A stretch of DNA of 64,000 bases from Cytobacillus pseudoceanisediminis (GCF_023516215.1 NZ_CP097349.1:3984001-4048000), one strand, 5' to 3'. Counted from the stretch's first letter, positions 46,949 through 59,194 are shown. Numbers and translations: made by a program. Notes: generated from the sequence alone by a model not told the origin.

Positions 46949-47597
46949 GAATCTGGCTCCTTTCTTTCCTCAACGTTTCGACTTCGCCTTTTAATTCCTG
47001 CAGCTCCTTCTCCAATTCCTTAAACCGGTCTGCAATTGGATCGGGAAGATCACAATGATTTAAATCCTTGCTAATTTTTACTCCATCCCGGACTTTCACT
47101 CTTCCAGGAATGCCGACTACGGTTGAATTGGGCGGAACCTCATGAAGGACAACAGAGCCTGCCCCTATCTTAGAATTCTCTCCAATAGTAATGGAACCCA
47201 AAACCTTCGCACCAGTCGCGATCAGCGCGTTGTCCTTAATTGTAGGATGCCGCTTGCCTTTTTCCTTTCCGGTTCCCCCAAGTGTCACACCCTGGAAAAC
47301 AGTTACATTATCACCGATTTCACAAGTTTCCCCGATGACAACCCCCATGCCATGGTCGATAAAAAAGCGTCTGCCGATCTTAGCTCCAGGGTGAATTTCA
47401 ATTCCTGTGAAAAAGCGGCTGACCTGGGAAACAACTCTTGCAAGAAAATAAAACTTCCTTTTAAAAAGTGCGTGGGCTATGCGATGCGACCAGACAGCAT
47501 GCAATCCTGAGTATGTTAATACTACTTCCAAATAACTTCTTGCTGCCGGATCCTGTTCAAATACCACTTCGATATCTTCCTTCATTCTTGCAAACAT
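46929..47597 (-). CDS. cysE: Serine O-acetyltransferase
   Basis: CysE makes O-acetylserine from serine and acetyl-CoA, the first step of cysteine synthesis. The 222-aa protein has an N-terminal helical domain and a left-handed beta helix with hexapeptide repeats; [20 protein letters not shown] and [14 protein letters not shown] are family motifs. GGAGGGGAAATGAAC precedes ATG at 47597. It is led by a T-box. Confidence 0.97.
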   Translation of the reverse strand: MFARMKEDIEVVFEQDPAARSYLEVVLTYSGLHAVWSHRIAHALFKRKFYFLARVVSQVSRFFTGIEIHPGAKIGRRFFIDHGMGVVIGETCEIGDNVTVFQGVTLGGTGKEKGKRHPTIKDNALIATGAKVLGSITIGENSKIGAGSVVLHEVPPNSTVVGIPGRVKVRDGVKISKDLNHCDLPDPIADRFKELEKELQELKGEVETLRKERSQIHGHSNL

Positions 47598-47697
47598 TGT
47601 TCATTTCCCCTCCCGACATAGATCTCGATCTCTTTTTTTATTTTTCTAAAGCTTTTCCCCTATAATATTTCTCCGCCCATAAAAGTAGGTTTTAAAA

Positions 47698-47950
47698 TAT
47701 AAAAAAGCGCCTCTGCCACAATCGGACAGAGACGCTTTATGCGCGGTTCCACTCTGTTTAGGCTTCAGAAGCCTCAACTTTAACTTGTTAACGGATAAGT
47801 TCCGCTCAAATCTACTAGGAAACATGGGCATCCGTTCAAATTGAGGCTCTGAGGCGCACTTCGGAAAAAGGAGAGGCTTAAACCACTTTCAGCCGGTGAT
47901 GGTTCTCTCTAAAAAGCATCTTTTTTCTTACTTTTCCTCTTCAACACTTT
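47698..47950 (-). ncRNA. T-box riboswitch before cysE-cysS
   Basis: The conserved T-box motif appears on the minus strand as AGAGTGGAACCGCG (47742-47755). It is followed by a terminator AAGCGTCTCTG and CAGAGGCGCTT with TTTTTT (47701-47738), which competes with the antiterminator. An AGAGAGAACC distal-loop region lies in stem I. Given the downstream cysE-cysS, tRNA-Cys is the likely ligand; a TGC at 47856-47858 is a candidate specifier codon, not proven. Confidence 0.92.
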
Positions 47951-47996
47951 TCGATATAGAATTTACTTAATACTATATTACATTTTCTCCAAGATG

Positions 47997-49454
47997 TTAA
48001 CCAATAATGCTCATTAATCGAGTTTTTACTTTTTCTTTTCCTAAAAGCTCGATGGCCTGCGGCAGATCAGGCCCATGGGTTTGGCCAGTAGTAGCTGAAC
48101 GGATTGGCATGAACAGTTTCTTGCCCTTGTGGCCTGTTGATTTTTGCACAGCCTTCATGGCCGCTTTAATTTCATCCGCTTTGAACTCTGACATATTATC
48201 AATTTCCTGCAGGAAAGCAGACAGCACTTCAGGAACCTGCTCTTCAGCCAGAACTTCCTTCGCTTCTTCATCAACTGTCATTTCTTCTGTAAAGAACAGT
48301 TCTGAAAGCTCAGCAATTTGAGCGCCATAGCTCATTTTTTCCTGATAAAGAGTGATCAGGCTTCTAACCCAATCTTCATTTTCCTGCTTCCAGTTTTCAC
48401 TGATCTTACCTGCCTTTACCAGGTGAGGGGCTGAAATGGCCACCAGACGGTCTTGATCAAGCTTCTTCATGTACTGGTTATTCATCCACTCAAGCTTCTG
48501 CTTATCGAAAAGGGCAGGAGATTTTGATAATCTGCTTTCATCAAAAATATCAATGAATTCTTCTTTGGAGAAGATTTCTTCCTCGCCTGCAGGAGACCAG
48601 CCAAGCAGAGCAATAAAGTTAAAGAGCGCTTCCGGCAGATAGCCGAGCTCTTCATACTGCTCAATGAACTGGATAATTGTCTCGTCCCGCTTGCTCAGTT
48701 TTTTGCGGCTTTCATTGACAATCAGCGTCATATGGCCAAACGTCGGAATGTCCCAGCCTAATGCTTCGTATATCATCTGCTGCTTAGGCGTATTGGAGAT
48801 ATGGTCATCTCCGCGCAGGACATGAGAAATTTTCATAAGGTGGTCATCCACTGCTACGGCAAAGTTATAAGTAGGAGTGCCATCCTTTTTGACAATGACA
48901 AAATCGCCAAAGCCTTCAGATTCGAATGACACTTCGCCTTTTACCATGTCATTGAATGTCAATTCCCTGCCTTTTGGCACTAAGAAGCGGATGCTTGGCT
49001 TTCTGCCTTCTGCTTCCAGTGCAGCTCTTTCATCCTCTGTCAGATGACGGCATTTTCCTGAGTAAGCAGGAGTATCGCCTTTTGCAGATTGAGCTTCTCG
49101 CTCTGCTTCCAGTTCCTCTTCCGTACAATAGCATTTATAGGCATGCCCTTTGTCGAGCAATTCCATGTAGTATGTTTCATAGATATGATTTCTTTCAGAT
49201 TGGCGGTATGGGCCAAATTCGCCTTCCTGGTCGATGCTCTCGTCCCAATCCATGCCAAGCCATTTTAAATAGTGAAGCTGGCTTTCTTCGCCGCCTTCAA
49301 TATTCCTTTTCTTATCTGTATCCTCAATGCGGATGATGAATTTCCCGCCTTTGCTTCTTGCAAACAAATAGTTGAAAAGCGCCGTTCTTGCATTTCCGAT
49401 ATGCAAATGTCCAGTCGGACTCGGAGCATAGCGGACGCGGATTTCATTTGACAT
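47997..49454 (-). CDS. gltX: Glutamyl-tRNA synthetase
   Basis: GltX charges tRNA-Glu and, in bacilli, also tRNA-Gln, which is then amidated. The 485-aa class I enzyme has [20 protein letters not shown] and [12 protein letters not shown] (KMSKS equivalent). ATG at 49454 follows TTAAGGAGGCAATTAGT. A long structured leader precedes it. Confidence 0.97.
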   Translation of the reverse strand: MSNEIRVRYAPSPTGHLHIGNARTALFNYLFARSKGGKFIIRIEDTDKKRNIEGGEESQLHYLKWLGMDWDESIDQEGEFGPYRQSERNHIYETYYMELLDKGHAYKCYCTEEELEAEREAQSAKGDTPAYSGKCRHLTEDERAALEAEGRKPSIRFLVPKGRELTFNDMVKGEVSFESEGFGDFVIVKKDGTPTYNFAVAVDDHLMKISHVLRGDDHISNTPKQQMIYEALGWDIPTFGHMTLIVNESRKKLSKRDETIIQFIEQYEELGYLPEALFNFIALLGWSPAGEEEIFSKEEFIDIFDESRLSKSPALFDKQKLEWMNNQYMKKLDQDRLVAISAPHLVKAGKISENWKQENEDWVRSLITLYQEKMSYGAQIAELSELFFTEEMTVDEEAKEVLAEEQVPEVLSAFLQEIDNMSEFKADEIKAAMKAVQKSTGHKGKKLFMPIRSATTGQTHGPDLPQAIELLGKEKVKTRLMSIIG

Positions 49455-49579
49455 ACTAATTGCCTCCTTAAAATCTTAACGATAAAGTGAAACTCAATCA
49501 GTGGTACAACTATGGGGATTTGTTGCTGATACAAACGATAGAACACTTATTTGCTCATTTAGCCAACTTTCCCGCTACT

Positions 49580-49676
49580 GATTGCTGGTTGAACCAATCG
49601 GGCCTATACGGGCAGTTTGACTCCCGCGTATCTCCCTTGGAATCCTTTGAGTCCAAAATCGGGAGTCTTACTGCCC
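49580..49676 (-). other. Structured 5' leader of gltX
   Basis: Arms 49610-49626 and 49660-49676 pair at 15 of 17 positions (GGGCAGT and ACTCCCG blocks), enclosing an inner TTGGA/TCCAA stem (49638-49657). A second hairpin TGGTT-C-AACCA lies at about 49587-49597, inside a GATTG/CAATC stem. No U tract and no T-box motif are present. The 270-bp gap has no gene. Confidence 0.6.
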
Positions 49677-49732
49677 ATTAGACTGCAATAAGCTATATTT
49701 TAACACTCAGGTTTTTCTTCTGAAAGGTAATT

Positions 49733-50217
49733 TTACTGGCTCTCTTTCTTTTTCAGCAAAACAGCGGCCTGGGAGGCGATTCCCTCCCCCGTCCTGTAAA
49801 TCCAAGCTTTTCTGTAGTTGTTGCTTTCACATTAATATTTTCTTTCCCAGTTTCCAGAAGCTCTGCAATCCGCTCCTGCATTTTCCCGATATGAGGTGCC
49901 ATTTTCGGCTTCTGGGCAATGATGGTGCAGTCTGCATTAACCAGCTCATACCCTTTTTCTTTTACGATTCCCCACACATGCGCGAGCAGCTTCGCAGAAT
50001 CGGCATCCTTGAATTCAGGATCAGTATCAGGAAAATGCCGACCAATGTCTCCTTCTCCAATTGCTCCAAGGCAGGCATCGGCCACTGTATGCAGCAGGAC
50101 ATCTGCATCTGAATGCCCCAGCAGCCCTTTCTCATATGGTATTTCAATACCCCCGATAATCAGCGGGCGTCCTTCTGCAAACTGATGAACATCAAAACCT
50201 TGTCCAATCCGAAACAT
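49733..50217 (-). CDS. ispF: 2-C-methyl-D-erythritol 2,4-cyclodiphosphate synthase IspF, frameshifted near the end
   Basis: IspF closes the cyclic diphosphate in the MEP isoprenoid pathway. The N-terminal part has [11 protein letters not shown] and [10 protein letters not shown] with the zinc ligands. After FTGRG the frame shifts and stops at 49753. One added G in the G5 run (49786-49790) restores [14 protein letters not shown] and 161 aa ending at 49733. As ispF is essential in B. subtilis, the shift is probably a sequencing error. It lies 13 bases after ispD. Confidence 0.9.
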
Positions 50218-50230
50218 TATACAATCTCCT

Positions 50231-50917
50231 TTATATATGACTTCTTTTCTTTATAATTGCTTCCGCAAAATAAATATCTTCTGGTGTAGTCAGCTTAATA
50301 TTATCGTAACTTCCTTGAACAATCACCACTTCATTGCCTAAACGCTCCACAAGGCTGGCATCATCTGTTCCCAGGAAGCCGTCTTCCTCGGCCTTGCGGT
50401 GTGCCTCAAGCAGGGAAGAAACACGAAAGGCCTGTGGAGTTTGAACAGCCCACAGGCAGGAACGTTCAAGTGTTTCTGTAATTAAATTTCCGTCAGCTTT
50501 TTTAACTGTATCCTTCAGCGGTACTGCAAGAACAGCAGCTCCTTTTTCCCATGCTGCTTTCACCAGCGGCTGCAGTAAATCCCGGGTAATAAAAGGGCGG
50601 GCAGCGTCATGAACCAGCACCACTTGCTCACCCGAAACCGCCTTGGCCGCATTATAGACGCTATGCTGCCTTTCCTGCCCGCCTTCTGCCATAGCGGCCA
50701 CTTTCGTAATCTGATGCTCTTTTAACAGAATGCGTATTTCTTCCTCATCCTGAGGATTGATTGCCAGATAAATGCCCGTGCATTCCGCGTCACTTTCAAA
50801 AACTCTTAACGTATGTATAAACACAGGGACATTCCCGATTTCCAGGAGAAGCTTATTCTTTCCGGCTCCCATTCTTTTCCCCTGCCCGGCCGCCGGGAGA
50901 ATCACTTGATAATTCAT
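50231..50917 (-). CDS. ispD: 2-C-methyl-D-erythritol 4-phosphate cytidylyltransferase
   Basis: IspD links CTP with MEP in isoprenoid synthesis. ATG at 50917 ([20 protein letters not shown]) gives 228 aa, with AGGAGCCATAAT before it; the longer frame to 50977 is rejected. [11 protein letters not shown] and [10 protein letters not shown] are family motifs. Confidence 0.97.
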   Translation of the reverse strand: MNYQVILPAAGQGKRMGAGKNKLLLEIGNVPVFIHTLRVFESDAECTGIYLAINPQDEEEIRILLKEHQITKVAAMAEGGQERQHSVYNAAKAVSGEQVVLVHDAARPFITRDLLQPLVKAAWEKGAAVLAVPLKDTVKKADGNLITETLERSCLWAVQTPQAFRVSSLLEAHRKAEEDGFLGTDDASLVERLGNEVVIVQGSYDNIKLTTPEDIYFAEAIIKKRSHI

Positions 50918-51002
50918 ATTATGGCTCCTATCTTTTAAAAAAGCAGGAAAAAGGCAGGGAAAGCAATCTCCCTGCACATTCTGTCCTACTTTCTATCATA
51001 CA

Positions 51003-52091
51003 TTATAAAGCTTTTTCCAGAAGCTTAGGTTTTGCAAAGATCATTCGTCCGGCTGATGTCTGCAGAACACTTGTGACAAGAACATCGATATGTTTGCCAA
51101 TATAATTTCTGCCTTCTTCCACTACAATCATCGTGCCGTCGTCCAGATAAGCAATTCCCTGATTCTGTTCCTTGCCGTCCTTAATAACCTGTACCTTCAT
51201 TTCTTCGCCTGGAAGCACAACCGGTTTGACGGCATTTGCCAGGTCATTAATATTGAGGACTGCCACTTTTTGCAGTTCACATACTTTGTTTAAGTTAAAG
51301 TCATTGGTCACAACGACGCCATTCGTCAGCTTAGCCAGCTTCACGAGCTTGCTGTCCACCTCTTGGATTTCTTCAAAATCGCCTTCATAGATTTCCACAT
51401 TAATCGAAAGCTCTTTTTGGATCCGATTCAGTATATCCAGACCCCGTCTGCCACGGTTGCGCTTTAATACATCTGAAGAATCAGCAATGTGCTGAAGCTC
51501 TTCGAGTACAAACTGAGGAATGACAATCGTACCTTCCAGAAAGCCCGTCTGACAGATATCAGCAATGCGTCCATCGATAATAACGCTGGTATCAAGAATC
51601 TTGAGTGAGTTTTTGGGTGCAGCTTCAGGTTCGGGTTCTTCTTCACTGCTCTTCTTTTTCTTGCTTGAAATTAAACTTAAAAGCTCATCCCGCTTTTTAA
51701 AGCCCACCTGAAATCCTAGATAGCCGAACAGGAGCGTCAGAACAATCGGAGCAACGGTATTCAGAATCGGGACCTCAATCGCATTTAATGCATATCCGAT
51801 TAAAAAGGCAATGACTAATCCAAAAACCAGGCCGACACTTCCAAAAATAATATCTGTTATAGGTACTTTTACCAGTGATTCTTCTGCCCATCTCACGAAA
51901 TTGACGACATGATCAACCGCCCAAAAAGTTAAAAGATAAAAAATAATAGCACCTAAAATGGCGGACACATATGGATTATTTAAAAGAGGAATGTCATCTA
52001 AACTGATTAATTTTAATAAGTCAGGAATCAAAAATATACCCAGCGTTACCCCGATAATAAGGAAGCATGCCTGTACAATACGTTTTAACAT
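51003..52091 (-). CDS. yacL: PIN/TRAM domain membrane protein
   Basis: Four membrane segments (about residues 6-22, 42-60, 81-104, 112-130) are followed by a charged linker, a PIN domain starting at about 163 ([16 protein letters not shown]) and a C-terminal TRAM domain. This matches YacL of B. subtilis, a putative membrane-bound ribonuclease of unknown target. It lies 225 bp after disA and 85 bp before ispD. Confidence 0.93.
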   Translation of the reverse strand: MLKRIVQACFLIIGVTLGIFLIPDLLKLISLDDIPLLNNPYVSAILGAIIFYLLTFWAVDHVVNFVRWAEESLVKVPITDIIFGSVGLVFGLVIAFLIGYALNAIEVPILNTVAPIVLTLLFGYLGFQVGFKKRDELLSLISSKKKKSSEEEPEPEAAPKNSLKILDTSVIIDGRIADICQTGFLEGTIVIPQFVLEELQHIADSSDVLKRNRGRRGLDILNRIQKELSINVEIYEGDFEEIQEVDSKLVKLAKLTNGVVVTNDFNLNKVCELQKVAVLNINDLANAVKPVVLPGEEMKVQVIKDGKEQNQGIAYLDDGTMIVVEEGRNYIGKHIDVLVTSVLQTSAGRMIFAKPKLLEKAL

Positions 52092-52235
52092 TCCGTCACC
52101 TCCTTTTAATCATTATAAACAAATTCACAAAATTGAAACCCTGAATCCGGGGGATTTTCAATTTTTCCCTAATAATTATTTCACGATAGTAAAAAAGTCT
52201 TTATACTGCTTAAATTTTTACTTCTACACACTTTA

Positions 52236-52265
52236 AGGGTAGCACCATTGGCAATAAACTGTCAA
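52236..52265 (-). promoter_or_regulatory. Possible promoter of yacL
   Basis: Minus-strand TTGACA (52260-52265) is perfect, but the -10 TACCCT (52236-52241) at 18 bp is poor. Confidence 0.4.
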
Positions 52266-52316
52266 ATAATTAACTTATCATTTTAGCATAACTAATTACA
52301 TAGTTCAATGGTCTCT

Positions 52317-53390
52317 TTATAGCTGACGGTCCGCAAAAACCTGCTCTTTTATGAGCTTAAGTCCTTCTTTAATTTTTCTGGCCCTTACCTCTCCGATTCC
52401 TTCTACCTCATCGAGCTCCTCTACTGTCGCCGTGATGATATTCGGAAATTCTTCAAACCGGTTAATCAGATTGTCGATAATAATCGGCGGAAGGCGGGGA
52501 ACTTTATTCAGCATGCGGTAGCCGCGGGGGCATTTGAATTCTTCCGTATGAATATACCCATTGTAGCCAAGAAGCTTAAGAATGACAGAGTCTTCGAGCA
52601 TTTCTCCTTTTGATAGCTCCTGAAGCTTAACAATTGCATCCCTTGAGTCGATGTCCCTGGATTGAGCATAGTCTTTTATAATCCATTCTGCTTCTCTTTC
52701 AAGCTCCATCAGCAGCTCATTCATCTGGAGCCGAATCAGCCTTCCTTCAGTACCCAGTTCACTTAAATAGGTGAGCAGTTCATTTTTAATGCGCAGAACC
52801 ATTTCGATATTATGAAAAACATGCAGGATGTCACTGTATGTAACAAGCTCTTCAAATTCCAGGATGCTAAGGTTGCCGATGCTCTGTTCAAGAACGACCT
52901 TATACTTTTCAAGAGTCTGCACGGCTACATTCGCCTTAGTTAAAATGACGCCAATATCACGCAGGGCATAGCGTGAATGGCCTTTATAAAGGGTAATGAC
53001 ATTTCGTCTCTGGGAAATGGCAATCACTAATGCGCCTGTTTGCCTGGCAACCCGCTCAGCCGTCCGGTGCCGCATGCCCGTTTCGGTTGAAGGTACACCA
53101 GGATCGGGAGCCAGCTGAGCATTAGCAATGAGAATCTTGTTCCCTTCTTCATTTAAAATAATGGCTCCATCCATCTTGGCCAGTTCATACAAATAGCTTG
53201 GCGAAAATGGGCAATTGATTTGGAACCCGCCATCAACAAGGTTACTCAACTTTTCCTTTGAGCCCAATACAATCAGCCCGCCTGTATTAGCGCGAAGAAC
53301 ATTATCAATCCCTTCCCTGATAGGCGTACCCGGAGCCATGAACCGAAGGATTTCACTCATCGTTTTTTCGCCCATTTTTTTAGTCTCCAT
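52317..53390 (-). CDS. disA: DNA integrity scanning protein DisA, diadenylate cyclase
   Basis: DisA makes c-di-AMP from ATP and scans DNA, pausing at lesions. The 357-aa protein has the DAC domain with DGA (residues 74-76) and RHR (107-109), a linker domain and a C-terminal helix-hairpin-helix DNA-binding domain ([20 protein letters not shown]). ATG at 53390 follows GGGGGATAAAG and the gene starts two bases after the radA stop. Confidence 0.97.
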   Translation of the reverse strand: METKKMGEKTMSEILRFMAPGTPIREGIDNVLRANTGGLIVLGSKEKLSNLVDGGFQINCPFSPSYLYELAKMDGAIILNEEGNKILIANAQLAPDPGVPSTETGMRHRTAERVARQTGALVIAISQRRNVITLYKGHSRYALRDIGVILTKANVAVQTLEKYKVVLEQSIGNLSILEFEELVTYSDILHVFHNIEMVLRIKNELLTYLSELGTEGRLIRLQMNELLMELEREAEWIIKDYAQSRDIDSRDAIVKLQELSKGEMLEDSVILKLLGYNGYIHTEEFKCPRGYRMLNKVPRLPPIIIDNLINRFEEFPNIITATVEELDEVEGIGEVRARKIKEGLKLIKEQVFADRQL

Positions 53391-53392
53391 CT

Positions 53393-54772
53393 TTATCCCC
53401 CTAACGCAGCCTTAAGAGCTTCACCGACCGAACTTACTCCGATTAGTTCAATTCCTCCCGGTGCGCTCCAGCCGCCAAGATTGTTCGCCGGCAGGATAAC
53501 CCGCTCAAAACCCAGCTTGGCTGCCTCCTGCACTCTTTGTTCTATTCTTGATACTCTCCTGACCTCTCCTGTGAGTCCTACTTCTCCGATGATGCAGTCT
53601 GTTGCCTTTGTTGGCTTATCCCGAAAGCTTGACGCAATACTCACAGCAATGGCCAGATCAATAGCCGGTTCATCAAGCTTCACTCCGCCAGCGACTTTTA
53701 AGTATGCATCCTGATTTTGCAGGAGCATCCCGACCCGTTTTTCCAAAACCGCCATCAGGAGCGGAACCCGGTTATGATCAATTCCTGTCGCCATTCGTCT
53801 TGGATTTCCAAAGCTTGTTGGAGAAATCAGCGCCTGAATTTCAACCAGGACTGGCCTCGTTCCTTCCATAGAAGCAACGACTGTTGAACCGGCAGCTCCC
53901 TGTGACCGCTCTTCCAGGAAAATTTCTGACGGGTTAGCCACTTCCTCAAGCCCAAATTCCTTCATTTCAAAAATGCCCATCTCGTTTGTTGAGCCAAATC
54001 TGTTTTTCACTGCCCGCAGGATCCGGTATGTATGATGGCGTTCACCCTCAAAGTACAAAACCGTATCAACCATATGCTCCAGAAGTCTTGGACCGGCAAT
54101 GGACCCTTCCTTTGTAACATGCCCTACGATAAAAATGGCAATTCCCTTCGTTTTGCCGATGCGCATTAGCTCAGCGGTACATTCCCGGACCTGAGAAACG
54201 CTGCCAGGCGCTGATGTCACTTCAGGATGAAAGATCGTCTGAATGGAGTCTATAATGACAAAGTCAGGACTCACTGAATCAATTGTTCTGCTGATTTCAT
54301 CAAGGCTGGTTTCCGAGTAAACAAGCAGACTGTCTGAAGAAACACCTAAGCGGTCAGCACGCAGCTTCGTCTGACGCATGGATTCTTCCCCTGATATATA
54401 AAGAACAGAATGCTTCCTGTTCGCCAGCTGTGATGACACTTGAAGAAGAAGCGTTGATTTCCCGATGCCCGGATCTCCCCCAATAAGAACAAGGGAACCT
54501 CTAACGATTCCTCCCCCAAGGACACGGTTTAATTCTATTAAATCGGTATGTATGCGTGGTTCGCTGACTGTTTCAATGGATGTAATCGGTGTAGCTTTCG
54601 CCGCTATGGCAGAGCCCTGTGAATGAGCAAAAGCGCCCCTTCTCGTTGAAGCAGGCTTCTCCACCTCTTCCACCATCGTATTCCACTGTCCGCATCCCGG
54701 ACATTTCCCCATCCACTTCGGTGATTCATAGCCGCATTCCTGGCACATGAATTTCGTTTTTCTTTTAGCCAT
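53393..54772 (-). CDS. radA: DNA repair protein RadA/Sms
   Basis: RadA is a RecA-like helicase that promotes branch migration in recombination. The 459-aa protein has a zinc finger (Cys10, Cys13, Cys24, Cys27), Walker [11 protein letters not shown] at about 98-107, a KNRFG motif and a Lon-like C-terminal domain. ATG at 54772 (MAKRKTKF) follows AGGGGAAGAAGT; the frame to 54796 is rejected. It lies close before disA. Confidence 0.97.
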   Translation of the reverse strand: MAKRKTKFMCQECGYESPKWMGKCPGCGQWNTMVEEVEKPASTRRGAFAHSQGSAIAAKATPITSIETVSEPRIHTDLIELNRVLGGGIVRGSLVLIGGDPGIGKSTLLLQVSSQLANRKHSVLYISGEESMRQTKLRADRLGVSSDSLLVYSETSLDEISRTIDSVSPDFVIIDSIQTIFHPEVTSAPGSVSQVRECTAELMRIGKTKGIAIFIVGHVTKEGSIAGPRLLEHMVDTVLYFEGERHHTYRILRAVKNRFGSTNEMGIFEMKEFGLEEVANPSEIFLEERSQGAAGSTVVASMEGTRPVLVEIQALISPTSFGNPRRMATGIDHNRVPLLMAVLEKRVGMLLQNQDAYLKVAGGVKLDEPAIDLAIAVSIASSFRDKPTKATDCIIGEVGLTGEVRRVSRIEQRVQEAAKLGFERVILPANNLGGWSAPGGIELIGVSSVGEALKAALGG

Positions 54773-55005
54773 ACTTCTTCCCCTCTCTGTACACATTCAT
54801 CCAGCCGTATTAAAGGAAATCTTAATATTACCGGCCTTGCATGAAAGAACCAGTGATGACAGAAGTACGGTTTACTTCCTATTCCCTTTTCCAACGGGTC
54901 TTAAAATGTTTTTGTCCTGATATCTCTTTCTCTCTTAAAATTAACATAAAACGGCAGAATAAACCTCTTTTAAGGCTGTAATGAAAAAATGGGCTGATAG
55001 AGTAC

Positions 55006-55042
55006 AAAAAGGTACACGTATAACAGGGACGTGTACCTTTTT
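55006..55042 (-). terminator. Terminator after clpC
   Basis: AAAAAGGTACACGT and ACGTGTACCTTTTT form a perfect 14-bp stem around a 9-base loop. It closes the ctsR operon. The 313 bp between clpC and radA otherwise hold no gene; a radA promoter is not obvious by eye. Confidence 0.93.
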
Positions 55043-55085
55043 GCTGTGTAAAATCTATTGATGCTTTATTAGGGGTTCGTTAACC

Positions 55086-57536
55086 TTATTTCTGAAGATT
55101 TGCTGTTCCGCTTGGTTCAGCCGTTTTCACAACAAATTCTCCATCCTTTACATCGATTACCACGGATTGCCCGGTTAGGACTGTGCCCTTTAACAGCTCT
55201 TCGGATAAGCGGTCTTCAATATGCTTTTGAATAGCCCGGCGAAGCGGACGTGCACCGTACTCAGGATCATAACCCTCAACCGAGATTTTTTCTTTGGCTG
55301 CATCCGTCAATTCCAGTGTAATATCCTGTTCCTTCAATCGTTTCGTTAAAGTGTCAGACATCAGCGAAACAATTTCCTGAAGATGCTTTTTCTCCAATGC
55401 ATGGAAAACGATGATTTCATCGATACGATTCAGGAATTCCGGTCGGAAGGACTTTTTCATCTCCTCCATTACTTTTCCTTTCATATCTTTGTAATCCTGT
55501 TCCCCATCCTGGATGTTAAAACCAACGTATTTGTTCCGCTTAAGTGCTTCAGCACCTACATTGGATGTCATAATCAGAACGGTATTGCGGAAATCAACGG
55601 TTCTGCCCTTAGAGTCTGTTAATCTTCCGTCTTCCAATACCTGTAAAAGGATGTTGAATACATCAGGATGCGCCTTTTCAATTTCATCCAGCAGCACAAC
55701 AGAATATGGCTTTCTGCGGACTTTTTCGGTTAACTGCCCGCCTTCTTCATATCCTACATAGCCCGGAGGTGAACCTACCAGACGGGATGTGGAGTGTTTC
55801 TCCATGTATTCTGACATATCGATGCGGATCATCGCATCCTCGTCACCGAACATCGCTTCTGCTAATGCACGGGCTAGCTCCGTTTTACCTACACCAGTCG
55901 GCCCAAGGAATACAAAAGAGCCAATCGGGCGCTTCGGATCTTTAAGGCCTGCACGGGCACGGCGGACAGCCTTCGAAATGGCCTTAACCGCTTCTTCCTG
56001 TCCGATTACACGGGAATGAAGAATTTCTTCCAGGTTCAGAAGCTTTTCTGTTTCTGTTTGGGCCAGCTTCGATACAGGGATTCCAGTCCAGCTGGCCACA
56101 ACATTGGCGATGTCCTCAACCGTCACTTCACTGTTCTCTTTGCCCTGCTTTTCTTTCCATGTTTTCTTCGTTTCTTCAAGCTGTTCGCGCAGGCGCTGCT
56201 CTGTATCTCTTAAGGAAGCCGCCTTTTCAAATTCCTGGCTTTGAACGGCAGCATCTTTCTCTTTCCTTACATCCTCGAGTTTAACCTCCAGCTCTTTCAG
56301 GTTTGGAGGGGTAGTATAAGAGCGAAGTCTTACCTTCGAACCCGCTTCGTCAATTAAATCAATCGCTTTATCTGGAAGGAAGCGGTCTGAGATGTAGCGG
56401 TCTGATAGTTTTACAGCCGCTTGAATGGCTGCATCCGTAATCGTCACGCGATGGTGTGCCTCATAACGGTCACGAAGACCTTCAAGAATCTGTACTGATT
56501 CTTCCGCAGTAGGCTCATCAACCGTAATAGGCTGGAATCTTCTTTCAAGTGCCGCATCCTTTTCAATGTATTTTCTGTATTCATCAAGAGTTGTTGCACC
56601 TATGCACTGAAGTTCACCGCGTGCCAGAGAAGGCTTTAAGATGTTGGAAGCATCTATAGCCCCTTCTGCTCCGCCTGCACCTATTAATGTATGAAGCTCG
56701 TCAATGAATAAAATAATGTTTCCGGCCTGCCTGATTTCATCCATTACCTTCTTCAGGCGGTCTTCAAATTCACCGCGATACTTCGTTCCAGCTACAACTG
56801 TACCCATATCAAGCGTCATAACCCTTTTATCACGAAGAGTCTCCGGCACTTCGTTATTAATGATCTGCTGTGCCAGGCCTTCTGCAATGGCTGTTTTACC
56901 TACACCAGGCTCACCGATCAAAACCGGGTTGTTTTTCGTCCTGCGGCTTAATACTTCGATTACGCGCTGAATTTCTTTGCTTCGCCCAATAACCGGATCC
57001 AGGCTTCCTTCTCTGGCAATAGCAGTCAAGTCACGTGCCAATCCATCCAGTGTCGGTGTGTTCGCATTGGCTGCGGACCCTCCCTGATGGCTGCCGGACT
57101 CATTGCTGCCTAATAGCTGAAGCACTTGCTGACGCGCTTTATTGAGGCTGACTCCTAGGTTATTCAACACTCTCGCTGCCACGCCTTCGCCCTCGCGGAT
57201 CAGGCCAAGCAGGATATGCTCTGTTCCTACATAAGAATGGCCAAGCTTTCTTGCTTCGTCCATGGAAAGTTCAATAACTTTCTTGGCACGCGGTGTATAG
57301 TGAATGGTCTGGGAAGCATCCTGCCCCCTGCCGATTAAATTCTCAACCTCTTTTTGGATCTTATCAGAGCCGAGGCCTAAAGCATACAAAGCTTTTGCAG
57401 CAATGCCTTCACCTTCGCGTACAAGCCCCAGCAGAATATGCTCTGTTCCGATGTTGTTATGTCCTAAACGGATTGCTTCCTCCTGTGCTAAAGCCAATAC
57501 TTTTTGAGCTCTTTCCGTAAATCGTCCGAACATCAT
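55086..57536 (-). CDS. clpC: ATP-dependent Clp protease ATPase subunit ClpC
   Basis: ClpC unfolds proteins for ClpP and, with McsB, degrades arginine-phosphorylated clients. The 816-aa protein has two N-terminal Clp repeats ([20 protein letters not shown] and [20 protein letters not shown]), AAA-1 with GEPGVGKT at 208-215, a middle domain (about 410-480) and AAA-2 with [15 protein letters not shown] at 57536 follows GGGAGGATGAAAAT and lies just after mcsB. Confidence 0.98.
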   Translation of the reverse strand: MMFGRFTERAQKVLALAQEEAIRLGHNNIGTEHILLGLVREGEGIAAKALYALGLGSDKIQKEVENLIGRGQDASQTIHYTPRAKKVIELSMDEARKLGHSYVGTEHILLGLIREGEGVAARVLNNLGVSLNKARQQVLQLLGSNESGSHQGGSAANANTPTLDGLARDLTAIAREGSLDPVIGRSKEIQRVIEVLSRRTKNNPVLIGEPGVGKTAIAEGLAQQIINNEVPETLRDKRVMTLDMGTVVAGTKYRGEFEDRLKKVMDEIRQAGNIILFIDELHTLIGAGGAEGAIDASNILKPSLARGELQCIGATTLDEYRKYIEKDAALERRFQPITVDEPTAEESVQILEGLRDRYEAHHRVTITDAAIQAAVKLSDRYISDRFLPDKAIDLIDEAGSKVRLRSYTTPPNLKELEVKLEDVRKEKDAAVQSQEFEKAASLRDTEQRLREQLEETKKTWKEKQGKENSEVTVEDIANVVASWTGIPVSKLAQTETEKLLNLEEILHSRVIGQEEAVKAISKAVRRARAGLKDPKRPIGSFVFLGPTGVGKTELARALAEAMFGDEDAMIRIDMSEYMEKHSTSRLVGSPPGYVGYEEGGQLTEKVRRKPYSVVLLDEIEKAHPDVFNILLQVLEDGRLTDSKGRTVDFRNTVLIMTSNVGAEALKRNKYVGFNIQDGEQDYKDMKGKVMEEMKKSFRPEFLNRIDEIIVFHALEKKHLQEIVSLMSDTLTKRLKEQDITLELTDAAKEKISVEGYDPEYGARPLRRAIQKHIEDRLSEELLKGTVLTGQSVVIDVKDGEFVVKTAEPSGTANLQK

Positions 57537-57540
57537 ATTT

Positions 57541-58620
57541 TCATCCTCCCAACTCTTGATCTTCCATTTTTAATCTTTCCCTGATTAATGAAGCCCTGCG
57601 GATATCGCGTTCATGCGGTCTCAGCGGCCCGCCTGCATATTGCTGCAGGAATCCGGGCTGTGTCAGGATCATCAGCTCATTCAATATATTTTTTGATATG
57701 TTTTTAATGTACTTCATATCAATCCCCAGGCGAACATCAGACAAGCATTGTGCTGCTTCCTTTGATTCAATGATCCGGCTATTTGATAAAATGCCATAAG
57801 AGCGGAAGACTCTGTCTTCTAATTGTATGTTAGAAGTCTTTGCTAATGCTTCCCTTGCCGATCTTTCCTGAGAAATCAGCTGGCTGACAACGCTTTTCAG
57901 ATCCTCTGCGATATCCTCTTCTGATTTTCCGAGAGTGATCTGATTTGAAACTTGAAAGATGTTACCTAAAGCTTCGCTGCCCTCCCCGTAAATTCCTCTA
58001 ACAACTAAACCAAGCTGGTTAATTGCCGGAATAATCCGGTTCATTTGCTGTGTGAGAACGAGGCCCGGCAAATGCATCATAACCGATGCCCTGAGCCCTG
58101 TACCTACATTTGTGGGACAGCTTGTTAAAAAGCCAATATTTTCATCAAATGCATAATCGGCTTCTTCCTCCAGCCAATCATCAATTTCATTCGCCATACT
58201 TAAGGCTTCAGAAAGCTGAAACCCCGGAAACAGGCATTGAATCCTTATATGGTCTTCTTCATTAATCATGATGCTGACTTCTTCATTTTCAGAAAGAAGG
58301 CAGGCACCATAAGTTGAATTCTCAGCAAGATGGGGACTGATCAGATGCTTTTCCATCAGCACTCTTTTTTGAAGAGGCTGAAGGCGATCCATTAATAAAA
58401 GCTCCATTTCCCCAAGTTTCGAAAAAGAAGAATGCTCCACCCTCGCCTTTATTTTTTCAATGACTGCTTCTGCTTCTTCATTTGAAAATAAAGTGGGGAA
58501 TTTATATTGCTTTATATTGCGGGCAAGCCTGATTCGTGAACTTAATACAATATCGGAATCAGGACCTTCCGCACTCATCCAGGAGCTAATAGCTTGATTC
58601 ATGAAACGTTCCAGCGACAA
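57541..58620 (-). CDS. mcsB: Protein arginine kinase McsB
   Basis: McsB phosphorylates arginines, marking proteins for ClpCP and inactivating CtsR under heat stress. The 359-aa phosphagen-kinase-like protein has [29 protein letters not shown] and [20 protein letters not shown]. The start is TTG at 58620, two bases after the mcsA stop, with GGGAGGGGAGT upstream. mcsA-mcsB-clpC is the normal order. Confidence 0.97.
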   Translation of the reverse strand: MSLERFMNQAISSWMSAEGPDSDIVLSSRIRLARNIKQYKFPTLFSNEEAEAVIEKIKARVEHSSFSKLGEMELLLMDRLQPLQKRVLMEKHLISPHLAENSTYGACLLSENEEVSIMINEEDHIRIQCLFPGFQLSEALSMANEIDDWLEEEADYAFDENIGFLTSCPTNVGTGLRASVMMHLPGLVLTQQMNRIIPAINQLGLVVRGIYGEGSEALGNIFQVSNQITLGKSEEDIAEDLKSVVSQLISQERSAREALAKTSNIQLEDRVFRSYGILSNSRIIESKEAAQCLSDVRLGIDMKYIKNISKNILNELMILTQPGFLQQYAGGPLRPHERDIRRASLIRERLKMEDQELGG

Positions 58621-58622
58621 GC

Positions 58623-59171
58623 TTACTCCCCTCCCTTTTGATCGGCATTGAGCTGCTTTTCCAATTTCCTTATTTCGTCCCTCAATTCTGCCGCTCTTTC
58701 AAACTCTTCTTTGGCAATCATTTCTTTTAAATTGTTTTTTAAATCATCAATATTCCTTCGCAAGTGAATGGTTCCCCCGATTCGCGCAGGAATTTTTCCG
58801 CTGTGTGAGAAATTCCCGCTGTGTAGCCTTCTAAGAATTGGGTTCAATTGATCTTTAAAGGTCTCATAGCAGTTGGCGCATCCAAAGCGGCCTACTTTAA
58901 TAAACTGCTGAAAGGTGAGGGAACATTGCTCACACTGCAGGACTTTCTCCTGCTGAAAAGCATCCTGGCCCGATTCCTGAAAGGCAGGCTGAATATTCAG
59001 AAGACCAGCAAGCAAGTTGTTTATTGAAAAACCAGACCCGCTGCCCAGCATAAACATTTCACCTTTTTCCTGTGCGCATTTCTCGCAAAGATGAAACTCT
59101 GCTTTCTCGCCATTTACAACCTTTGTAAAGTGCAGCGTGGCCGGCCTTTGGTTACATTCCTGACAAATCAT
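58623..59171 (-). CDS. mcsA: McsA, zinc-finger activator of McsB
   Basis: McsA stimulates McsB kinase. The 182-aa protein has several CxxC pairs ([40 protein letters not shown]) and a C-terminal UVR motif ([20 protein letters not shown]). ATG at 59171 follows AGAGGTGACGTC; the longer frame to 59192 starts inside the binding site. It lies between ctsR and mcsB. Confidence 0.96.
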   Translation of the reverse strand: MICQECNQRPATLHFTKVVNGEKAEFHLCEKCAQEKGEMFMLGSGSGFSINNLLAGLLNIQPAFQESGQDAFQQEKVLQCEQCSLTFQQFIKVGRFGCANCYETFKDQLNPILRRLHSGNFSHSGKIPARIGGTIHLRRNIDDLKNNLKEMIAKEEFERAAELRDEIRKLEKQLNADQKGGE

Positions 59172-59194
59172 GACGTCACCTCTCCAGCTCACTA

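Noticed and set aside
49487..49681. Plus-strand 64-codon open frame in the gltX leader
   Set aside because: It follows from the inverted repeats and lacks a ribosome binding site; leader structure on the minus strand explains the region better.
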